Assembly: GCA_021234155.1 (NCBI GenBank) | Contig: JAJEKV010000040.1 | Coordinates: 13,736,353-13,800,352, forward strand | Length of the DNA stretch: 64,000 bases | Reading direction: 5' to 3' | Source of the DNA: Isoetes taiwanensis | Taxonomy: Eukaryota > Streptophyta > Lycopodiopsida > Isoetales > Isoetaceae | In this document: positions 55,248 to 64,000 of the stretch, piece after piece | How the letters are laid out: each line of letters opens with the position of its first letter | Numbering within the stretch: position 1 is the stretch's first letter | Position numbers and translations under genes: made by a program | The notes under the pieces: model-generated | Database searches by the model: none | What the model saw: the letters and a program-made list of their open reading frames with translations, nothing else | Told to the model about the DNA's origin: nothing

Positions 55248-55628
55248 CTAAACATCTGTTGCAATTTCAAGTAAACCAGCCCATCTTAATTCTAAAACTG
55301 CTTTTTGGCCAAAGCAATCAGTGAAGGGAATAGTAGATGGAATGACTTTGGATAAATCAAGTTGAACATATGCAACAGATGGCTTATAAGGAGCATAGAC
55401 AGTAGAAACATAAGTACCAATGGAATTAAACAAGGATTTGAAGGAATCTTCATTCCAGTAAATTGGGCTAAGGTCATAGAGAGAGGTGGATGCCACACAA
55501 TAATTATTCAGATCAGAGATTGAGAGCCTGGGATTCCATTTAATGAAGGAATTATAATAATTTCCATATACCACAGTACCACTGTGAAGGAGAAAATTTG
55601 TAGATCCCTGATTACCACATTCTAACAT
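55248..55628 (-). pseudogene. L1 ORF1 N-terminal (DUF4283-like) fragment
   Basis: 126 codons containing FIKWNPRLSISDLNNYCVA and an IGTYVSTVYAPYKPSVAYVQ stretch, the W-P and final V-x-V/LDL pattern of the DUF4283 domain in plant LINE gag-like proteins. A CNRC-H remnant of the following zinc knuckle is shifted at about 55255. Downstream Ser-rich fragments continue at 55016-54237 and 54209-53841. Confidence 0.65.
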
Positions 55629-56000
55629 GATAAATGGGTAGTTTAACCAGTAAACAACATTAATTGAAAGGCCTTATTGTAGGGAAAGGAGATGAGACTA
55701 GAGATTAGCAATACTGACTCTCGTTTTGTCAATTTTCAAGACAACAGCCTAATTTGAAAGATATTTCATTTTTCAAAGACCATAGGGGAGTTTAAGTAAA
55801 TACCATGAACAATGGCAAGTTTGGAGTTCATTTGGGGTCGCTCTTATTGAAGAAGAATTTCGTCCTGGGCAGCATCAGAGCGAATTTCATTTACAAGTCA
55901 AGGCAATCCATAAGACTCAGGGATCCCAGTGCTTGGATCAATTGTGGGAGTAAAGCCATGCAAGTTTGGATCTTTGGAGTAATTATCCCAAACCGGCGTG

Positions 56001-59000
56001 TGATCAGACAAGGGGATCCATCAGATTGTTTTTGCAGAGAGTAAGATCTCCGAATTTTTCAAAAGGTATGAAATTGGAGCTCTTGGAGGAGATTTCCTTC
56101 AAGTTTGAGAGCAATTGAGCCTGATCCTTCTCTTGAAGCGCCAGAAAGCAGTGGAGAATAGGAAGAGTTCTTGCATTTAGGTTAAAATTCTTTTGAATTT
56201 CCATAATCATGAGGTTCAGGAGAATCCAACAAGGGGGAGAAAAAATCGAGCAAAGTAAGGGATAGTCGAAAAGGAAGAGGTGAAAGGAAATTTGAACGAG
56301 AAAGAAGGGGGAAAGCAAGGATTAGATTAAAATGAACCAAGTACCTCTCAATTGCAATAGAAATTAAACTATCCATTCAGTATCGACTGATCTATTTAAC
56401 CAGAGAAAACCTTCACATATATGAAATGATCATTCCATTCACAATGTACTCGAAAAATCCCTGCTGCCGGACAATTCTTGTCTCCAATGAATTCCTCCAA
56501 TCAAGATTCTATAATCTGAGTTTCAAATTCTTCACAGCTTGGAACAAATGAATGCTCGGGGTGAAAGAGATCTTCAGGGAAAGTTTGATTTGTTATAAAA
56601 GAATCCCAGAGTTGAGAGGAGGTGCCAGAGATAAAACCACATGTAATTTGTCTCCATCAATTACAATGGCAAAGTTTTTTATATCCATTTGAAGCTCATG
56701 AGGCCAGGGATTAGAGTAGTTGCTAGCCTCTACAAGGCTAACAAATTGAATTGAAGCAAATTGAGATCATAATGAGCAGAATTCAAAATTTCTGAGCCAA
56801 AAACACCAAGAATATGTTCCTAACAGAAAATTCAGGAAAAGGACAAAAGTTCCAAGAAAAAAGGCGCATCTCTCCCATCCTTGGCTTTAATTTATCTTCT
56901 TTATTAAGTAGATGTGCCAAGATGCATCTATTCTGTTTACTAACATCCAACAAGATCCATTTTCTTATGCATCATTGAGTCCTCAATCAATCACCATCAA
57001 TATCAAGTAACTTAATCCAAAAGCCCTCTAATACAAACTAAGATCATAGCAATTTAAAAGCAATTCCCTGGTGTAAGACTTAACCACCCACCGGAGAACT
57101 GCTTCAAGAATGGTTCTTTGGTATTTTATATATGTTCTTCTTCCAAAAATATCCCTCTTTTCAGCTTCTAGCTCCAAGAATCAAAATATACAAAAAGATA
57201 CACAGTGCAGTCAATTTGGACCCATCACCACTCTTTCTGCGATATCTTTCACATATGGATAAATTTTGGCCTGATCAGACACAATCCGAAACCTTATTCA
57301 GAAACCTTTCTAGAAAAGTAAACATCACCTGAAAAGAATCTCCGATCACCAAGATATAATGCTCCAAATTGCGACTAGCAAAACTGCACAGAAATGGCTC
57401 CTCTTGCCTTCTTCCAGAAACCCTCACAAAAATCTATACCCCTTGTTTTTCTCTTGAGATTTATATACTTTATCACACACCAAGTATGCATTATTGGTAC
57501 AATATCCCAAAACATATAATGCATAATATGGCCAAGGTTCCAGGACCATTACATTCTCTCCTTCTAAAATTCAACCCATGTCCTCATCCATCTTCACACC
57601 TTGCTATGTTGTCTTGCCTCATCCTTGTACCCTTGAAAATATAAAGGTTAGGCAGCCTAAACCCTTCTGCATCTTGATAGTCCATCTTGTTCAAGGTGAT
57701 TATGGCTGGAATTAGCCCGCCAATTCCAACCCCCAGCATTGAATCATGCCTCGGATGGCCACGGTGGAGGGTACTCTGGTGCACGAAGGATGGGTCGCTA
57801 CCGTGGGTTCAAGTAGGACGAACGAGCGACACTTGCCACACGTTAGAGGGGGAATGGGACAACGAGGAAAGGGATCTTTGGTACCACAGGGTATGGTAGT
57901 TCTGCAAAAGCGGGCAACCCCACCCTACTTAGAGCTCTTCTATAGCCATTCCATCCAATTCGGGGGAGAATGAAGGGAGAAAACCAACCCAAAAATATCT
58001 TTGATTTTTGTTACGCGGGCTGCAATTTGGCATAGTAACTACGTAGTAAGGGGATCTCATCCTCCCGGATCACGCCTCCAAGATTCAAAAAATCCGCTAA
58101 GTCCACAAAAGCGCCGTGTGATATTTTTTGGGCGTGGATATAACATGTCAAAAACACAGATATACCACGGATATGCCCGTGGCTATAACATGACGACATC
58201 CGATATATATTGGGCTCCCCGGATCACGCCTCCAAGATTCCCAATGCAAGGTAAAGGTACCCCTTAATGAGCCCATGATTCAATGGCCAGAAACTTTTGC
58301 AGCTGTGGATGGAAACGAATAATCTGACAGAGCCTCTGTGGTAGTGGTACGTCCATTGTGATCAGCGTTGGGGAAAGTCCGGGGCAAAGACAACTTTGCC
58401 GTTTCTTTTTGCCACATCACCGTCCAGCCAAGCAAAGTGTCAGAACCTGTTCCGGGGAGTTATCTTTGATTTCCAGAAATTAGCCGACTGGTGAATCCTC
58501 AACCGGCATTTACTAGCTTGTCAGAACAAAAGTTTAAAAATTTTAAAAACCAGACCAGTGTACGCTGTAGCTACTAGCTACTCGTCTTTTGTTTGTGTTA
58601 CTACAATACTACTGTTACTATATCGAACGAATCGCCCATCCATGAGTCCTGCTGCAAAAATTTAATGCAAACAAAGAGGGAAAAAAAACTTTTCTTTCTT
58701 CCTGTATCTCTGAGTGTAACTGCGGTGGTGCGGCTCTGCTCTGCTGCGGCATGGCCATGGTTCATAATCGTTCATTCTGCTGCGGCATGACTCAGAATCA
58801 GAATCAGACTCAGACAATCAGGCTCAGATTCAGAACTTCAATAAGCAGGGTTGTGTGGCGGCAGACAACTGGGTTCGGTCGGTTTCTACTTCTGCTCCAT
58901 TTGTTGTTTGCTTTTGTTGTTCTAATTTCTAAAACGATGTGATCAACCCAACCATTGTTGTGAATGCATTGAATGATTTACAGAGCATGAACATACCAAT

Positions 59001-59640
59001 ACCACTGTGACTGCCGCATACCAAAATCCAAGCACCAACCAAATCGATCTGATTAACCCAAGCACAAGCACGGTTGCCAATCTTCTTCAAAATTGGATAC
59101 ACCAGACTGCCCATATAAACCATATACCGGACTGTTTCAAGGGCAAAAAGGCCAAAGATTAGGCCCCTTCACGGCAAGAAGCCCACCGAATTCGAACCAG
59201 TAGACTAAAAAATTATGGAAATGGAGATGGAGATATGAAATTAGGACAACACAAACAGACACGTCGCCTAGCAAGCTTCATAACAAACAAGATTGCATAT
59301 TAAACGGGAGCAAATCATCAAAACGAGAGCAAAAAGAATATTCCTCAAAGATTCCCTTTTTTTTTACAAAAAAGGGGGTAAAACGGGATAAAATTTTTAT
59401 TTTTGGCATCAAAATGAATTTTGACCCCCCCAAAATCGCTCATTTTTTTGTGCAAAGATAAAATTGACTATGTCAAAGTGACACTTTTCCTAACAGTTAG
59501 AATCTACCTGAAGTGTGTTATTAGAGAAAACCCCTAATTTAAGAGTACGTCCTACACAATATTTTGTTAGCTTGGATCGTTTTCCAGAAAACGTACTTTT
59601 AGGTTACAATGAGACATTTTTTAATGATATAATATTTTAA
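56001..59640. other. Mostly unassigned
   Basis: No gene is supported. A CGGATCACGCCTCCAAGATTC unit occurs at about 58066 and 58220, each beside a TATAACATG word. A short CAGAATCAGA-type run is at 58792-58835. A TTTTAGAAGGAGAGAATG purine run on the minus strand at about 57570 followed by TGTAATGG could be an old PPT-LTR junction. Confidence 0.35.
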
Positions 59641-59649
59641 AGTACCAAA

Positions 59650-60212
59650 ATTGTATTCCGGAATACACTTTTACTAATAACAGAAGTGTATTCCGGAATA
59701 CACTTTTGCTTTTTTTGAAAGTCAAAGTGTATTCCAGAATACACTTTTGGTCTTGCTCGAAATTCGAAGTGTATTCCGGAATACATATTTGCTGTACAAG
59801 TTTTTGAGACTCAACAGTGATCTTGCAATTTTTCGAATTTTCCGGATTTGCAATGACCTTGCAATCTTTTTGTTGCAATTGAAACAATAACAAGCAACAA
59901 TTTGTAGTTGCACAACTTTTGAGATATTAAGATACTAGGAATACAAATTGTGCTCTATTCCAAAATACAAGATTGTATTCCAGAATACAAAAGTGTATTC
60001 CGGAATACAAAAGTGTATTCCGGAATACACTTTTGTATTCTGTGGGCAACTAAATCTGGCTCTGGGCAATTGTGTTGAGGATCTCTTGAACATTTTAGAA
60101 GTCTAAAAGAAGAAAATAAAATAGAGGGATACTGGATAGGGATACTGGATAACGGCTCCGGGAGAAGAGGGAAATATATTCTGGAATACACTTTGTATTC
60201 CAGAATAGGATT
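59650..60212. repeat. Array of GTATTCCGGAATAC palindromes
   Basis: At least ten copies of GTGTATTCCGGAATACAC or near variants, at 59653, 59686, 59727, 59769, 59954, 59973, 59993, 60013 and in the 60178-60210 pair. Variants mostly change CCGG to CCAG. Spacing ranges from about 20 bp to nearly 200 bp. Confidence 0.93.
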
Positions 60213-62060
60213 TGGTTTACACAAAAGAGGCACGATGCTAGTGGGTGATCTATTTCGGCTCCAGATTGGGGTTTTCAAACTCTGGCTGCTGATGGCGGCT
60301 CTGGTATGTTGCACTGGTCGCTTGCATTAGGTTTAATATCTTGGATTTAGGGCATGTTTACTGGCTATGCTGGCTGTGGCTGCTGGCTATGCTGGCTGTG
60401 GAGCAACACAAGATTGCTGGTGGCACAAGATCGCCGTGGCCGTTGGGATGATGGCTGTGGCTTATGCTCATCACTACAATTTCCATTAACTATAGAAGAA
60501 TGACCTGTGCTTATCTTCCTCACAATTTCCAAAAAAATAGTTCCTGTACTTTCCATCAGCTGTTTACAAAAGGAATTCTGACCCGGTGGGAAGCTCGGCT
60601 GTACCACAAACATAGCCGCAAGTTAAATATACAGTGCATAATCACAACAGGTAACTGCAGCAGGCTTTGAGGAATATTTTGAGTATCATCAGTGCCTTGG
60701 GTTATTCGAATCTGGCTACCACCGCTACCACGCCAAATAGATGATGCCGTGATTCACACACTACAAACAGACAAATTCAACGTCACAAATTCAACGTCGG
60801 TCCATTCAACAGCTGGATAAGGAGGGTAAAATTGTTTGTTTAAAGCCAAGACTAATGTTTGATTTGAGTTCTAACTTTGTAGTACAGCAGCACCATTTTG
60901 TTCATCAAACAGGTGTGAAACATTACAAAACCTCACTGCCGATTTTGACACGAGGGATGAAAGCTAAAGCCCAAGTAAAAATGAATGTTGGAAGTGTACA
61001 AAGTTTTCTTAATAATGAGCAATTTTCTTGTCATACTACATTGGCGGCATTCTATCTGATCTATACAATGTCTCAATGTGGGATTTTTGACACAAGGGAT
61101 GGAAGCTAAGCGGGGAGCTTTATGTACAATACTTGAAAATTATGTGTTGCAAAGAATGCTTGAATATGAAGCAGCTAACAGAGGAGAAACTGCCAATGGC
61201 GGGCCCTTTTTTACTGCTCTAGCCCGTTCCTTTTGCAAGAATTAAGTCCTAATATTAGCAGCATAGGATAAACGTGGAACATTTTCAGTTCAAAAGATGG
61301 CATTGTTTATTTCATAAAAGCCGTTTTTCTTGCAAAAACGATAAATGTGCTTGTTTTATTCTAAAATTTCCTTGATTTGCATTTCTTTGGTCCGGCATCG
61401 AGGTTCTGTTGGTTTTAAGGAGGTTCTTGCATATTTCTTTCAATGTTATTTGGTACATGACATGTGAGGCTCTTGCTAGACGAGTTGTGGATATCATAAA
61501 CTTGAGTTTTTATGCTTCTCACGGTCTCAATCGGAGCATCAAGATCTAAAGCATCTTTATTTTTATGTGGTATCATTCTGAGGGCATCATTGTTTTTGAA
61601 TTTTTTTCTTGATTACATGCTTCATTGTTTTCATGTGGCTATTTTGGGGCATTAGCATGAACTACTACGGTGAGACTAAGAAACAATTTGCTATGGCCAA
61701 TTCGCTCTGAGCCACAATCAAGCAAGTGCTCACGAAGAAGATGAATATCTTGTGAGAAATGTTTATGTGGCGCCTTTAAAACAAAGTTTTTGGTGCGAGA
61801 ATGATCACGAACCCATTAAGTTGTGTCTTCTTAAGGTGCTTTGGCAACAATTCCGTGGCAAATGAGTTTGCAAAACTTAAAACTCAATGTACAACCCTGG
61901 AGGGAATACAACTTTGACAAAATATCAGTATGTTCTGATTTCAAAATCAAAACATGTTTTCTTCTTTCTGTCTTTTTACAGTTTACATCTTAATACAAGG
62001 TACAGATCTACCACATGTCTTTAATGAATGTTGCACATACCATGTTTTCTTCATAATATA
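60213..62060. other. Unassigned
   Basis: No supportable gene. A TTTTGACAC-AGGGATG-AAGCTAA unit occurs at about 60944 and 61085. Confidence 0.35.
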
Positions 62061-62088
62061 CTAGAAAAAGTGCCCAGCGTTGCTGGGC
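62061..62088 (-). mobile_element. Helitron 3' terminus
   Basis: Read on the minus strand: a perfect 7-bp stem hairpin GCCCAGC-AAC-GCTGGGC (62088-62072), then ACTTTTT and a terminal CTAG (62064-62061), followed by T. This is the hairpin-CTRR signature of plant Helitrons inserted between A and T. The body extends rightward; no 5' TC end or Rep-helicase was found. Confidence 0.7.
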
Positions 62089-62580
62089 TTTTCATCGTGC
62101 ATAAATTGAAAAGGTAATAAACAAGGTGAATTTTAAGTTGAGAACATCTGAAGGGGCAAAAGTTGTGTAAGTGAAACTTGCACTATTAGCCAGTATTTCT
62201 CTTTCCTAAGCATTTGTCTTTCTTAAGCATAGATTCTTCAAACTTTGGGTTTAGACTTTAGATTCAAAAGCTTCTTAGGGGATTGGAATTTGTTATCACA
62301 CTTGCTCTGCCTCACAAGCTACCATGTGTAAATTTAGACCAACGATAAGAATCAAAGATTATAGCTTTGACTTTAAAATTTATAAGATGAAAATCCATAT
62401 GCGTTGTTCCCATTTCCTTTCATCATCGAAGGAACATGCCATCTCAATTTTCTTCTTCCTCTAGCCTTGTCTTTAACATTTGGACTCAAAAACTCTTTAG
62501 GCGTTCAATCTTCCCGAAGGAGTTTTCTAGAGGGTTCAATTTTCCCTAAGGAGTTCTTCTAGAGGGTTCCCCTTTGTTCG

Positions 62581-62717
62581 ATTTAGTGGCTAGTCCATTG
62601 GGTTAGCAATTAGGAGATCTTGTGTTCAAGTCTCACGGGGGTCAAATCATATGTCCTTATGGATGCTGCCAATGTGGCATGACGTAAAAATCTATCTATC
62701 TATCTATCTATCTATCT
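62581..62717 (+). mobile_element. tRNA-derived SINE with (CTAT)n tail
   Basis: An A-box-like TAGTGGCTAGTCCATTGGG (62586-62604) and a B-box-like GTGTTCAAGTCTC (about 62619-62631) form a tRNA-like head, followed by a short body and a (CTAT)n tail at 62689-62717. No TSD was identified. Confidence 0.6.
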
Positions 62718-64000
62718 TTACATCGCATATCAAAATGACAAATAAACTATTTTTTTCCCAATAAATATGTGAATAACATCTCAATTGTACTTAGTAATTT
62801 CAAAAATCCTTTCTATAGTATGTAAGTCAAAAGAACATTGCAAAAATATATGAACAGCCCTACATGTGGGGAAATAAATAGGGGATTTGAGTTTTTTATT
62901 TTTGCATAAAATTTAAGAGAATGCAATGCTCCAACCCTCATCATAAATCCATCTGTTTTTCCCAAATTCCATCAATCATCTTTTAAAATAAGAAACGGAT
63001 CAATGCATTGCTTTGAGGTCACTCCAATACACCAAGGGAATTGCAGACATTCAATATCTCTTTGTGATAGATAAATTCCTGATTAGCACTTAGATTGTCG
63101 AATGTGGAATATTAAGAGAATTGTGTGTTTGAAGATATCGATAAAGGCTTATGTTTCATTTTCTTATGCAAAAGCCTAAGCAGCGATTAATAATTGTTTG
63201 TCAAAGCAGTTTTTACATAAGATAAAATTAATGATGGTTCCAAACAATGCCTATTCTTTCTTTTGAAGTCAAAAGCTTGCATGATTTGTATAATTTAGGT
63301 GTAACTTTTTGTACCATATGGTGATTGTTTAGGGTATACATTCGGATCATCTGTCGATCCACATAAAACAATTTGTATCTCCACACATACCAGGAAATCA
63401 TTCCCGGCTATCCAAAAATGACCAAGTCATGTATCCTCTACCATTTGCTCCATTCACGAAAGTGCGAGGCCAATATGAGGATCTTTGAGGGCCTTTTACG
63501 TACAAAAATACCCTTACCTTAATGCGGACTTCAAGCATTTGATATAACCCTATATAATTCTTAACCTGTCCTCCAAGATTTTGCCCGACGAAAATAATGG
63601 CAAGTTCATATCGGCAATGCCTACAAAATCTTTGCAAAATGCAAAAGATATTAGATGAAATTTGGGGCTTGATAATCAACACAAACATGAGGCTCCTACC
63701 ATTTTTGTGATCATAATTGGCACATTATTGTAATGCATTTTGGTGCCATCCAGATATTCAAGGAACAATGTTGAAGGCATACACCTATAAGAAACATTTT
63801 GCATCAACATACATCATGGTCGAGCAAAGATTGTCTAAATGCAATGGCCACACACTTACAATCAGTCCAATAGGAACTCCATTCTTGATTCTTTGCAGAA
63901 ACATCACATCGGCTTCTCCATAATACATGGAATGCAATGAAGAGGAAGGGTGGTAAGAAAAGGAAGTACTTTGAGATTATAGAAGGAGATGTTGTTCAAG
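62718..64000. other. Unassigned right end of window
   Basis: No gene is supported; frames at 63398-63688 (-) and 63717-63923 (+) have no recognisable domain. Confidence 0.35.

Larger units (their letters stand above)
49200..56000 (-). mobile_element. Decayed plant L1-type LINE
   Basis: On the minus strand the order is ORF1 (55628 downward), linker, endonuclease (53611-53000), RT (52602-about 51000) and zf-RVT (50454-49777). All are broken by stops and shifts. RT motifs are of plant L1 type (KLDFKKAFDTIRWDF). The exact ends are not defined: sequence to about 56300 may be 5' leader, and 49219-49755 may be a degraded 3' part. No poly(A) tail or TSD was identified. Confidence 0.82.

Noticed and set aside
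57540-57600. Old PPT-LTR junction on the minus strand
   Set aside because: A purine run followed by TGTAATGG is suggestive, but no partner LTR or PBS was found.
59650-60212. CRISPR array
   Set aside because: Units are palindromes with irregular gaps in eukaryotic sequence and there are no cas genes.
59621-60314. Minus-strand frames with repeated CIPEYT and FRNTL peptides
   Set aside because: They are read-throughs of the palindrome array, not a repeat protein.

Overview
This window looks like intergenic heterochromatin from a large, repeat-rich nuclear genome of a land plant. The evidence is Ty3/gypsy polyproteins primed by initiator tRNA-Met, a plant-type L1 with an ORF1 resembling DUF4283, a PIF/Harbinger element, PPR-gene debris, and the absence of any clearly intact host gene. 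The PPR remnant, the two very different LINE lineages and the bulk of nested elements would fit a fern or another seed-free plant, but that is inference. There is no rRNA, functional tRNA, CRISPR or bacterial signature.

Layout. 1-2900: a giant inverted repeat (foldback element) with arms over 1.2 kb that contain tRNA-derived modules. 4177-21930: an old gypsy element (element A) whose gag tail (4177-4710), protease/RT/RNase H (13605-15564), integrase-chromodomain (18167-19684) and 3' LTR (20418-21930) are split by two insertions. The first (about 4711-13604) has inverted subterminal repeat arrays and carries a PPR pseudogene and a Harbinger element lying between two (CT)n tracts. The second (15565-18166) is a 2.6-kb TIR element. 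22267-36131: a complete 13.9-kb gypsy element (element B) with LTRs, PBS, PPT and a 5-bp target duplication AAACC, itself hit by a 713-bp hAT-like MITE. 38220-38814: a TRIM-like pair of 144-bp LTRs. 40210-47263: a 7-kb LINE of non-L1 type on the minus strand, flanked by a 581/584-bp direct repeat. About 49200-56000: a decayed plant L1 on the minus strand. 56000-64000: mostly unassignable sequence with a palindrome array, a Helitron 3' terminus and a SINE.

The standout is element B. Between its PBS and gag it carries two extra genes. The first is an intact 416-417-residue open frame that begins with the first nine residues of the histone H3 tail (ARTKQTARK) and ends in an ungapped 89-residue H3 histone fold, separated by about 300 residues of acidic, basic and proline-rich linker. 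The second is an unrecognised acidic protein of about 500 residues with one frameshift. Each gene has its own TATA box about 105-120 bp before the ATG, and each is preceded by a pair of 67-nt near-palindromes spaced about 200 bp apart, so both appear to be separately transcribed units under a shared operator-like element. Element B's gag and RT are broken while the H3-like frame is open. I infer a retrotransposon that captured and rebuilt a host histone H3, possibly to act on chromatin; the function is untested.

A second unusual element is the minus-strand LINE. Its 5'-most frame encodes a Cys/His-rich protein resembling PLATZ-type plant zinc fingers, followed by an L1 ORF1p-like protein and an APE/RT polyprotein with few disabling changes.
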